Positions 8,174 through 16,147 of a DNA stretch of 64,000 bases are shown in pieces. The stretch spans positions 3,720,001 to 3,784,000 of the forward strand of contig NZ_CP036278.1 of assembly GCF_007748035.1 (NCBI RefSeq), written 5' to 3'. The notes beneath the pieces were generated by a model, which worked only from the letters and a program-made list of their open reading frames with translations, was not told where the DNA came from and made no database searches. Position numbers and translations under genes: made by a program. Source of the DNA: Aeoliella mucimassa. GTDB taxonomy: Bacteria > Planctomycetota > Planctomycetia > Pirellulales > Lacipirellulaceae. The stretch's first letter is position 1. Every line of letters begins with the position of its first letter.

Positions 8174-10405
8174 CTACGAGCAGCGTAGCCACGTGCGACG
8201 CACTGCGCAAACGCTGCAACCAAGCATCGCCAGAGCCACTGCCTGCCATATGCCTGCTGGCTCGGGCACGGCCGAGATAGCCGACAGCGAACCTTCGCCG
8301 TGCAGCCCTTCGTAGATCTGCTTGAACAGCACAAAGTCGTACTGATCGTTCTGACCGTCGCCGGTCAGATCGCCCCGCGCCCGCTGCTCGCCGACGGGAT
8401 ACATCCGCAGGTCGGAGTAAAGATTGTCGCGAAAAATCAACCAGTCGGCGGCCCCTACGGTTCCATCTCCATCGAGATCCCCTAGGGCGGCCGGAGCCCC
8501 GATCACTGGTGCTTTGCCTTGTAACGTGATGTGATCGAACTGCAGTTGGCCCGCGTCACCGGCGTACGATAATTGCAGCGTGAAAGGCGACCCAAGGTCC
8601 GCCGCCAGCTGCTCCTGCGTCGGCGAGTCGCCGACGTAGCCGAGCTGAACGCTCGTGCTGGTGGAATTGCCCACCGTCAGTGCGGCGGTGTCGATCGCTC
8701 CCTGCAGATACGTAAAACCACTCTGCCCCTTGAGCGTAAGCTCCAAAAGAGGAGCCGCCTGGCCGGCGCGGGTAAGATCGAGCGTTACGTCGTACAACTG
8801 GTGCAGGTCGTCGAGGTACAGGGCGATGCCCTCGGCTTCGTCTTGGACCGCGCCGGTGAAGTTCCGGGGATCTCCGCTGCCATCCACGTGCCATGCACGC
8901 GTTTGCTCCGCGGGGCGGATGGCCTGGGTGACGATGCCATCGCGTTCGGCCCGGCCAGTACCAACGTCGGGAGGCACCAGGGCCAATTGCGACGACATCG
9001 GCACATGATTGCGGGTGATGTAGCTAATCAGCTGCCCTTGGATCTCTTGGATTGCGGGATCGTTGTAGCGATTCGTGGTCTCGCTGGGATCGGTACTGAG
9101 GTCGAAGATCTCAATCGAACCCGCGCGGCGGATGATTTTCCAATCGCCGAGCCGGCCGATCTGATTCGGCACGCGTCCAGCGTCGTAAGCGTACCCTTCG
9201 AAGTACAGCCCATCGCGTTCGGCTTGGGTTCCCTGACCAGTAAGCGTCGGGGCGAACGACACTCCATCGTTGCTCGGCACCTGCGTGACACCGGCCAGAT
9301 CGGCAAACGTTTGCATGTAGTCGTAGAACGCGACAGGTTGATCACTGGTAGTTCCCCCCTCGATCGTTCCCGGCCAGAAGGCGATCATCGGAGTCCGCAC
9401 GCCCCCTTCGTAGTAGCCCTCTTTTGCACCCCGAAGATCGACGGTTTGTCCGTCGCGGGTTTCGATGTTGCGATCCCAATTGTGGGCGCTTTGCCAGCCG
9501 CCGTTGTCGCTGGTGAAAATGATTACCGTGTTCTCCAGCACGCTATCGCTGGTGTCGCCATCGCCATTGGGATCGGCGAGCGTCGCCCGCAGTTGCCCCA
9601 CCTGGTCGTCGATCCAGGTCACAAACGCAGCTTGAATCTTGTCGAAGTCGTCCCAATCTTCGTTGTTCGCATACAGATCGTAGTAGCCACCAGGCTCGGC
9701 AGCCGATTCGTTGATCGTGCTCCGACGGTGCGGCGGGGTCCACGCTCCCCAAGCGTAAAACGGCGTGCCCGACTGACTGTTCGCACGCACAAATTGCTGC
9801 ATGCGATCGAAAACTATGGTGTGGGCGTGCACGCGATCGTTGGGAATCAAGCCGGTTTCGGGCTCGTTGAAGTTCGCGTTTTCCGGAATCAACAGCGGCG
9901 TGCCCGCATCGAAGATACGATCTGGAAAGTGATAGTGGGCGTGACGCTGGTCGTAGTAGCCGACGAAGTCGTCGAAGCCTTGTAGCTCCGGCGCGCCGGG
10001 CGATCCGGGAGCCCCAAGTCCCCATTTCCCATAACCACCGGTCGCATAACCAGCCGACTTCAGCACCTCGGCAATCGTGACGTCGGCGTCGCGCAGGCTA
10101 TTGCTACCGCTATTGATCCGCATGTAGGTGTGGCCGCCGTGCAGACCGGTCATGAGCGAACTGCGACTCGGTGCGCAGTTGGCCGCCCCGGTGTAGGCCT
10201 GGGTGAAACGCATGCCGTCGCTGGCCAGCTGATCGAGGTTCGGCGTGTGAATCGGCGAGTCGGCCCACGAGTGCGTGAAATCGCCAGTGCCGGCGTCGTC
10301 GACCATGATGTGAATGATGTTCGGCTGACCGGCACTGATCTTGGGCAATCCCAACAGCAGAGTGGTGATAAGTAGCCAATGGAGCTTAGGCATGTGGAAT
10401 CTCAT
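8174..10405 (-). CDS. Secreted sulfatase with dockerin-like and PEP-CTERM ends
   Basis: This formylglycine-dependent sulfatase (743 residues) would hydrolyse sulfate esters on polysaccharides outside the cytoplasm. A signal peptide is at the N-terminus (LLITTLLLGLPKISAG). Metal-binding NIIHIMVDDAGTGD precedes the modification motif CAPSR (Cys77), and SDNGGW with later basic residues completes the arylsulfatase pattern. The C-terminal third carries a carbohydrate-binding-like beta domain, dockerin-like loops (GDLDGDGTVGAADW, GDLTGDGQNDQYDF) and VPEPAGIW, a helix and an Arg-rich end. Met5 at 10393 is an alternative start; neither has a strong ribosome binding site. It is probably the last gene of the sigma-factor locus, 127 bp after the preceding sulfatase. 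Confidence 0.88.
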   Translation of the reverse strand: MRFHMPKLHWLLITTLLLGLPKISAGQPNIIHIMVDDAGTGDFTHSWADSPIHTPNLDQLASDGMRFTQAYTGAANCAPSRSSLMTGLHGGHTYMRINSGSNSLRDADVTIAEVLKSAGYATGGYGKWGLGAPGSPGAPELQGFDDFVGYYDQRHAHYHFPDRIFDAGTPLLIPENANFNEPETGLIPNDRVHAHTIVFDRMQQFVRANSQSGTPFYAWGAWTPPHRRSTINESAAEPGGYYDLYANNEDWDDFDKIQAAFVTWIDDQVGQLRATLADPNGDGDTSDSVLENTVIIFTSDNGGWQSAHNWDRNIETRDGQTVDLRGAKEGYYEGGVRTPMIAFWPGTIEGGTTSDQPVAFYDYMQTFADLAGVTQVPSNDGVSFAPTLTGQGTQAERDGLYFEGYAYDAGRVPNQIGRLGDWKIIRRAGSIEIFDLSTDPSETTNRYNDPAIQEIQGQLISYITRNHVPMSSQLALVPPDVGTGRAERDGIVTQAIRPAEQTRAWHVDGSGDPRNFTGAVQDEAEGIALYLDDLHQLYDVTLDLTRAGQAAPLLELTLKGQSGFTYLQGAIDTAALTVGNSTSTSVQLGYVGDSPTQEQLAADLGSPFTLQLSYAGDAGQLQFDHITLQGKAPVIGAPAALGDLDGDGTVGAADWLIFRDNLYSDLRMYPVGEQRARGDLTGDGQNDQYDFVLFKQIYEGLHGEGSLSAISAVPEPAGIWQAVALAMLGCSVCAVRRTWLRCS

Positions 10406-10532
10406 GCTACGAATTCAATGAAACAGAAGGTCCGCCATCCCGCTGGGCCACTCGGGCCAGAGGATGGCGACCAACGACTAGCATTCAAGAGTGTACTTGC
10501 TCGTCGAGGCTGGTGGCCAGCAGCAAGCGGTG

Positions 10533-11996
10533 TTACTTTTGGGCTTTCGCCTTGGCGGCCATCGGATAGAACGGCGACTCCGAGCGATCGCTCTTCAGCA
10601 GTTCTTGCATCTGCTTGACGATCTTCGGATGCTTGGCCGCTACGTTGTTCGACTCGGCCGCATCGGTTTCCAGGTCGTAAAGCTCGATTTTGCGGTTGCC
10701 TTTGGTCGTGTTCTGCACCACGCCTTTCCATTTGCCCATGCGAACGGCTTGCTGGCCGCCATAGCCGGCAAACTCCCAGATCAGGTGGTCGCGCTCAGCC
10801 AGGTCCCCTTCACCGGAAATGGCGGGAAGCATGCTGATGCCATTCGCAGCGTCCGGCGTGTCGGCGTCGGCCACGTCGCAGAGCGTCGGCATCAGATCCC
10901 AAAACGCGGTGATCGAAGGCGACTCGCTACCAGGCGTGGTGTGTCCCGTCCAGCGAGCGACCAACGGAACGCGGATGCCACCTTCGTAGACCGATCCCTT
11001 GAGTCCCCGTAATCCAGCGGCCGAATCGAAGAACTCCGAATCGGATCCCCCCAGTCGGTTGTAGGTCGGCCCGTTATCGCTGGTGAAGATGATCAGGGTA
11101 TCTTCGGCCAGACCAAGTTCGTCCACCAGATCGACAATCTTTCCGACGTCCTGATCCAAATGGGTGATCATCGCTGCATACCCAGCGTGCGGCTTGGGAT
11201 GCGGCAGGTAACCTTTGTGTTGGTACTCGTCCTCCTGCATCCCGTCGTACAGCGCGAGCGTTTCTTCGGGCACCTGAATCGACAAGTGAGGGATGATCAC
11301 CGGCAAGTACAGGAAGAAAGGTTGCTGTTGATGCTCGCGAATGAACTCCTGGGCAACTCGCGTGAACTCATCCTGCGAGAAGGTCTCGCCGGTCAGACTC
11401 TTGCCATCGTTCCCAGGATAGTAGACTTTCTCGCGGTTCTTCCATAAGAACGTGGGATAGTGGTTGTGAGCATGCCATTGGCAGTTATAGCCAAAGAACA
11501 GATCGAAGCCCTGCGTGTTAGGATCGCCGGTGGTGCCAAAGTGACCGAGCCCCCATTTGCCGATGGCTGCGGTCGCGTAGCCCTGTTGCTTCAACGCTTC
11601 GGCGATGGTCACTTCCTCGGCGGGGATGGGCCGCTGCCCCGGGAATTCCCAGCCATACTTCTCTTTAAGTCCCGCGAGTTCCTTGGCTGGGCCGTTGTTA
11701 CGAATGTACGCGTGCGACGAGCTTTTGCCGGTCATCAGCACGCACCGCGACGGAGCGCACACCGGCGAGCCACAATAGAACTGAGTGAATCGCACCCCTT
11801 CGTCGGCCAGCTGATCGATCCGCGGCGTTTTGATTTTCTGTTGCCCGTAGCAACCGAGTTCGCCATACCCGAGATCGTCGGCGACGATCAAAATGATGTT
11901 CGGCGATTTCTGCTCCTCGGGTGCGGTCTGGCCGAAAGCAATCGGCGCGGCGAACATCGTGCAGACAAACAGTAGGCAAAGTCGTTCAATCTTCAT
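10533..11996 (-). CDS. Secreted sulfatase without sorting signal
   Basis: This is a second arylsulfatase-type enzyme (487 residues) with signal peptide [17 protein letters not shown], metal motif [19 protein letters not shown], formylglycine motif CAPSR (Cys80), the motif [12 protein letters not shown] and SDNGPTYNR. The C-terminal [10 protein letters not shown] and ELYDLETD are normal sulfatase features. Unlike its neighbour it has no dockerin or PEP-CTERM part, so it is predicted to be periplasmic or freely secreted. The ATG at 11996 is chosen because GGAGAG at 12005-12010 lies 8 nt before it; the frame also opens with GTG at 12005. The stop of the preceding lipoprotein gene is only 5 nt upstream, indicating translational coupling in one operon. 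Confidence 0.9.
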   Translation of the reverse strand: MKIERLCLLFVCTMFAAPIAFGQTAPEEQKSPNIILIVADDLGYGELGCYGQQKIKTPRIDQLADEGVRFTQFYCGSPVCAPSRCVLMTGKSSSHAYIRNNGPAKELAGLKEKYGWEFPGQRPIPAEEVTIAEALKQQGYATAAIGKWGLGHFGTTGDPNTQGFDLFFGYNCQWHAHNHYPTFLWKNREKVYYPGNDGKSLTGETFSQDEFTRVAQEFIREHQQQPFFLYLPVIIPHLSIQVPEETLALYDGMQEDEYQHKGYLPHPKPHAGYAAMITHLDQDVGKIVDLVDELGLAEDTLIIFTSDNGPTYNRLGGSDSEFFDSAAGLRGLKGSVYEGGIRVPLVARWTGHTTPGSESPSITAFWDLMPTLCDVADADTPDAANGISMLPAISGEGDLAERDHLIWEFAGYGGQQAVRMGKWKGVVQNTTKGNRKIELYDLETDAAESNNVAAKHPKIVKQMQELLKSDRSESPFYPMAAKAKAQK

Positions 11997-12001
11997 TCGA
12001 A

Positions 12002-12418
12002 TCACTCTCCATCGCTGCTGAGTCGAAACTCGAGCGAGCTGGCGTTATCGGCGGTTATGTCTTGGGTAAGCTCTGAAGCCATGTTGTACTTCGCAGGCAC
12101 GATGGATTTGGTTTCTTCCACCATCTGCCCTGGAGCATCGCTATCGGGAATCATCTTTCCGGTCTTTTCGTAGCCGGTTATCTGCACGCCATAGGTGCCT
12201 GCTGGAACGCTGCGATCGGCCGGGATCGCAAACTTGCCATCAACGATCGACGCGGTGGCCACGGCTCCTGAAACGCTGGTAAACAAGATGTCGCCGGTGG
12301 CAAGCGGCAGCCCATCCAGCTCTACCGAGCCAGCGAGCGGCAGCTTACCTTGGCCCGAGCCGTTGCAACCAGCGAGCGCCAGCACACACAAGGTGAGGCC
12401 TAATAGTCGACTCATCAT
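12002..12418 (-). CDS. Small lipoprotein with carboxypeptidase-regulatory-like fold
   Basis: This 138-residue protein begins with a lipoprotein signal ([11 protein letters not shown]) and then one beta-sandwich-like domain ([20 protein letters not shown] and [17 protein letters not shown]). Small lipoproteins of this kind commonly follow DUF1559 genes in Planctomycetes; their function is unknown. The DUF1559 stop overlaps this start (TAATG; a second ATG follows in the next codon), and the sulfatase gene starts 5 nt downstream of its stop, so all three are cotranscribed. It is probably attached to a membrane facing the periplasm. A structural or binding role in the envelope is inference only. 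Confidence 0.82.
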   Translation of the reverse strand: MMSRLLGLTLCVLALAGCNGSGQGKLPLAGSVELDGLPLATGDILFTSVSGAVATASIVDGKFAIPADRSVPAGTYGVQITGYEKTGKMIPDSDAPGQMVEETKSIVPAKYNMASELTQDITADNASSLEFRLSSDGE

Positions 12419-13428
12419 TATAGCGAGTCTCCTAGCACTTCTTCGCCATTCATGGTGCTCATCGCCTGCCAGACAATTAGCTCGATGTCGTCGCTCACCA
12501 ATTGCACCGAACCATCGACGTTCGCGGTCATTACTCCACCTGCGTGTTGGCTCCGCGACACCAGCTCGTGAAGTCGGCGGCCGCTCGCTCCCTGATAGTT
12601 GTAGCAGGGGAAATCGGGATTGTTGGTCACGCAGCGACTGATGTCGGGTGCGTCGCTATTCGGCAGAAAACGCGTCATGATCTGGTAGCAGCCACCGTCG
12701 TCGTTCCATAGTCGGCCCCGGCGATCGAATTCCGAGTCGCCGGGAAACTCAGGAATCTGCACCATCTCCATCATCAACAGTGTGTTGCTGGTACCGTCGG
12801 AGATCTGCGAGAGCTTCGCTCCAAACTCCACCCAGAACGGCGCCCGATTGCCCCACTTGGCGTTCGTGGTGGTTCCAGGACAACCGCGTTGAGTGATGCC
12901 GGTGGTGGTATTGAGATTGCCATGCTGACAATCGTAGGAGAAGGTTCCCCAGTTGACCCCGTAGTTGCCTTTGTAGGCGGAGTAGATGCCTTGCTCGAAA
13001 CGAAACGACTCGTCGCTCGGGCAATGGAACACGGGGTAGTAACGACGCAATACTTCCTGCACCGCGGCTGGCTGCGACTGCACGTGCTTACTGAAATCGT
13101 AGAGATCGAGCGTGGCCGATTGCTCGAGGTAGTCGAGAATGTAGGTATACACGGTGGTTCGCGGGGCGAAGCCGTACTCCATGTCGGCGGGATTCACGCC
13201 GCGTGCTCCCACGGGAAGCTGCCCCTGAGCACTCTCGTAGTTCAACATCGCCAGGCCGAATTGCTTCATGTTGTTCGAGCAACTGGCCCGCCGCGCAGTT
13301 TCTCGCGCGGCTTGCACTGCTGGCAGTAGCAGCGCGACGAGGATGCCGATGATGGCAATCACCACGAGCAGTTCAACCAGCGTGAACCCGCTGTTCCGTG
13401 GACCGCAGGCTGGAGTGGCAGCACGCAT
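12418..13428 (-). CDS. DUF1559 domain protein with prepilin-type N-terminus
   Basis: This 336-residue protein begins with a type IV pilin-like cleavage and methylation site ([22 protein letters not shown]) and continues into the long DUF1559 domain ([39 protein letters not shown], and near the C-terminus [21 protein letters not shown]). DUF1559 is a large planctomycete-specific family thought to form pseudopilin-like surface structures; its exact function is not established. GGAG lies about 8 nt before the ATG at 13428. It sits between the FecR-LamG gene (116 bp upstream) and the lipoprotein (stop and start overlap), the layout commonly seen for regulated sulfatase loci. Confidence 0.92.
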   Translation of the reverse strand: MRAATPACGPRNSGFTLVELLVVIAIIGILVALLLPAVQAARETARRASCSNNMKQFGLAMLNYESAQGQLPVGARGVNPADMEYGFAPRTTVYTYILDYLEQSATLDLYDFSKHVQSQPAAVQEVLRRYYPVFHCPSDESFRFEQGIYSAYKGNYGVNWGTFSYDCQHGNLNTTTGITQRGCPGTTTNAKWGNRAPFWVEFGAKLSQISDGTSNTLLMMEMVQIPEFPGDSEFDRRGRLWNDDGGCYQIMTRFLPNSDAPDISRCVTNNPDFPCYNYQGASGRRLHELVSRSQHAGGVMTANVDGSVQLVSDDIELIVWQAMSTMNGEEVLGDSL

Positions 13429-13544
13429 AAAGGTTTACTCCGTTAAATCGGGTTAACGTCAGCGCCTGTGAAACGAAGGACACAAAACTCCTTCGCCTGC
13501 TATAGGAAACGGTGAATGGGATAATCTTGTCGAGGAAACCTTCA

Positions 13545-15263
13545 CTAATTCAGAGAGTACTTTTTCGTCAAATAGGCAGTCACTTCGTCGACTTCTTCGT
13601 TCTCGAGCACCCCGTTGTAGATGAGCACTTCGGAGATGTCGCCGCTAAAGTAGTCCTGCCGTGGATGGCGGCCAATCACCTTGCGCGACGTGTACGATCT
13701 CCACCGCGGGGCGGTATCGACCTGCTGCAGTTCGCCGTTGATCCACATCTTTGTCTCGTTGTGCACGGTATCGTAGCGATACGCTAGCAGTATCGGTTCG
13801 CCTGGCTCCGCGGGTCGCTTCATGGTGGTTGAGCCGACGTTGTAGATCAGGTTGCCTTCGCCGACGCCGGCAAAATAACGCGCCCAGTACTGGCCATCGA
13901 CGTCCTGGTCGCCGATTTGCAGCACTCGCATCAACTCTTCGTTGTCAAGCGGATAAGGGGGGCCGTTGTAGTTGATCAGTTGCCGCAGGTACCGTCCGCT
14001 TGGCGTGCTGTCTCTGGCGAACAGCAAGAAGAGCGTTTGGTCTTCCGTCGAATAGAGCGGCGTGGTCGTCAGGTACGACGACTTACCATCGAAACGAACC
14101 GACGGTAATCCACCGATTGATTTGCGGACATACTCCGGGCGACTCTCCGGCGAGTGCTGCCAGGCGTCTTCTTCGGTTTGGTTGTCGCCGGTGGCAATGT
14201 CGCGCCAGGCGATCACGCGGCCCGAGTCGTCGGTCTTCAGCAATACGTCGGCCGCCAGCCAGAGCGCCAGGTCGTGGGTCACACTCATCGCGGGTAGTTC
14301 CTCGGCCGAAAGCCGGGGCGAGAAATCACGAAAGGCGAACTTCGAATCGTCGTAATCGACGGGAATCGGAAGGATCTTGCCTTCGCCCAATAGCGCGGCT
14401 TCTTGCTGCTCGAGTCGCACGCCGGTCGTGCTCTGGGAGTTCGGTTCGCGATCCCACACCACGACTTCGCCGGTGAATACGTGCACCTCGGTCTTGCCTT
14501 GCGCGTTGACTTCGAGGCCGAATTCGGTGCCAAGGTCGACGATCTCGGCGGTGGGAGTTTGAATGCGGAACCCAACCGCCTGACGCGGCACCAGCGCGGT
14601 CATTTTACCCGCGGTCAAACTGGCTGCTCCGGTACCTTCGACGCGAAACGTCGCGGGGCCCTGCAGCACCACCTTCGCCCCATCGTCAAACGTCAGCTGA
14701 GCGAGCCCCGAGATCAGGGCTACTTCGCGGCCCGATTCGAGCGGTTCGCCATACTTGGGACCCTCTAGATACCCGGCCCACTGGCAGTCGACCGCGCCGG
14801 TAAGGGTCGCGACAAAATCCAGCTCGCGAATCGATTCGGTCGGATTGGTCGCGCCCGGGTCGGCCTGCGTGATCGGCTGAGGGTCGCCCGCTCCCTTAAA
14901 CGCAACCCAGCTTAACAGGAAGGTAATCAGGCTGGCTGCCAGCATGCTACCAATGTAACGGGCGCGGGGATGGTCGGAGGGGCCCAGCGGGCGGAGTTCG
15001 TGCGGCCGCTCCCCTGCCCCGGCGATGGTCGCGGCCTCGTTGGCGTGGTCCAACTTGCCTTCGGGCGAAACCAACTGACCGATCGACACGGTGTCGGCCA
15101 CGTGCTTTACGTAGCTGGCCAGGGCCTGCGGATCGGTGCGGAGCTTCTCTTCGAGCGCGGCGAATTCTTCGGGCGAAAGCTCTTCGAGCTGGCCGCGGAG
15201 CGCCAAATCGAGCATGCGCTCGTCGGAGTTTCCAGCGGCCGGGTTGTGTTGATTCGATTCCAT
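13545..15263 (-). CDS. FecR-domain membrane protein with C-terminal LamG domain (putative anti-sigma regulator)
   Basis: This 572-residue protein has a cytosolic N-terminus with the planctomycete pattern DERMLDLALRGQLEELSPEE. A single membrane helix follows (YIGSMLAASLITFLLSWVAF), then a FecR domain (GREVALISGLAQLTFDDGAKVVLQG to DLGTEFGLEVNAQGKTEVHVFTGEVVVWD) and a C-terminal LamG-like domain (LALWLAADV to SEVLIYNGVLENEE). The cytosolic part could bind the sigma factor encoded just upstream, and the LamG domain could sense an extracellular saccharide; both are inferences from architecture and position. The ATG at 15263 was chosen over a start further upstream because it begins this conserved N-terminus and leaves 20 nt after the sigma-factor stop. 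Confidence 0.85.
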   Translation of the reverse strand: MESNQHNPAAGNSDERMLDLALRGQLEELSPEEFAALEEKLRTDPQALASYVKHVADTVSIGQLVSPEGKLDHANEAATIAGAGERPHELRPLGPSDHPRARYIGSMLAASLITFLLSWVAFKGAGDPQPITQADPGATNPTESIRELDFVATLTGAVDCQWAGYLEGPKYGEPLESGREVALISGLAQLTFDDGAKVVLQGPATFRVEGTGAASLTAGKMTALVPRQAVGFRIQTPTAEIVDLGTEFGLEVNAQGKTEVHVFTGEVVVWDREPNSQSTTGVRLEQQEAALLGEGKILPIPVDYDDSKFAFRDFSPRLSAEELPAMSVTHDLALWLAADVLLKTDDSGRVIAWRDIATGDNQTEEDAWQHSPESRPEYVRKSIGGLPSVRFDGKSSYLTTTPLYSTEDQTLFLLFARDSTPSGRYLRQLINYNGPPYPLDNEELMRVLQIGDQDVDGQYWARYFAGVGEGNLIYNVGSTTMKRPAEPGEPILLAYRYDTVHNETKMWINGELQQVDTAPRWRSYTSRKVIGRHPRQDYFSGDISEVLIYNGVLENEEVDEVTAYLTKKYSLN

Positions 15264-15283
15264 ATGCCTAGCCTGCGATATCC

Positions 15284-15814
15284 CTAACCTGACTGTTGGC
15301 CACCGACACGGCGTTCGATGCACGAATAAAGCCATTGCCTGACCCGCGAAACGGCCAGGTACGTGGCATTGGCCGTGCGATTCAGCAGATCGGCCACTTC
15401 CTTGATTTTCATGTCGCTATCGTAACAGAGCGCGAGCAACTGACGATTGCCCTCGCTCAACTCATCAATACATTTCGGTAAAGCTTCGAGCCGCACGTCG
15501 TACTCAGCGAGCGATTTGTCGATTTGCTCGTCGATCAAATCGAGCACTTCCTGGCTGAAGTGCAACTTGTCGCGCGATTTCTTTTCGCGGTGCGACATGA
15601 TCACGTACCGCGCGATGGTGCACGCCCACGCGCCGAAGTTGGTGCCGAGTTCGAAGCGGTCGAACTGCTCCCAGAGCCGAACGCTGGTCTCCTGCAGGAT
15701 GTCTTCCGCATCGGCCCACGAAGGTACCGACGCATGCACGTAGGTAGACAACCGCCGGTCGTTCGCTCGAAGCAAACGGACAAAGGTTGCTGTCTTATCC
15801 TCGTTCGACTCCAT
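15284..15814 (-). CDS. ECF-type RNA polymerase sigma factor
   Basis: This 176-residue sigma-70 family factor has region 2 (AEDILQETSVRLWEQFDRFELG, then FGAWACTIARYVIMSHREKK) and region 4 (LPKCIDELSEGNRQLLALCYDSD and KIKEVADLLNRTANATYLAVSRVRQWLYSCIERRV). It would direct transcription of the adjacent locus and perhaps of distant genes. The ATG at 15814 is preferred over one at 15826 because GGAG lies about 6 nt before it. The FecR-LamG gene follows within 20 nt on the same strand. The frame stays open far upstream (to 18664), but that part is antisense to a real gene and is not coding. Confidence 0.92.
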   Translation of the reverse strand: MESNEDKTATFVRLLRANDRRLSTYVHASVPSWADAEDILQETSVRLWEQFDRFELGTNFGAWACTIARYVIMSHREKKSRDKLHFSQEVLDLIDEQIDKSLAEYDVRLEALPKCIDELSEGNRQLLALCYDSDMKIKEVADLLNRTANATYLAVSRVRQWLYSCIERRVGGQQSG

Positions 15815-15826
15815 ACACGACTCCAT

Positions 15827-16147
15827 CGCAGGGGGTGGTTCCGCCGGCAAATTGTAGGTGGTCCACCTATTCAAACGGATGACGGGCAGATGGTTGTCAT
15901 AAAAAAGTGTGCTGATACGTGAAACCGCGAAATAGTCGTCCCCCGCCTGGCAAGTTTTTCCCGATTTTTCGATTTCGCATGACAGAGCCGCGTTGCTCGC
16001 CATTTTATTGGGTGTGCATCGGGCTTGGCGCAGCGACTGCGAAACGACTGCACGACCGCGGTTACCAACACAGGTCGGGGAGAACCGCAACCTCATCAGG
16101 CGGCGTAAATCACTATCTGCCAACTCCTTACAGCTAAGGATAACAAG
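15827..16147. other. Divergent intergenic region between sigma factor and PEP-CTERM fusion gene
   Basis: About 320 bp separate the sigma-factor operon (minus) from the plus-strand PEP-CTERM gene. Promoters for both directions must lie here, but I cannot identify a -10/-35 pair with confidence. An AT-rich stretch near 15895-15975 is the likeliest site. No palindrome of the CATACAGNCTGTATG type is present. Confidence 0.4.

Noticed and set aside
8573-9985. 470-residue plus-strand open frame opposite the dockerin-bearing sulfatase
   Set aside because: It is a shadow of the real minus-strand sulfatase gene; composition is atypical and nothing is recognisable.
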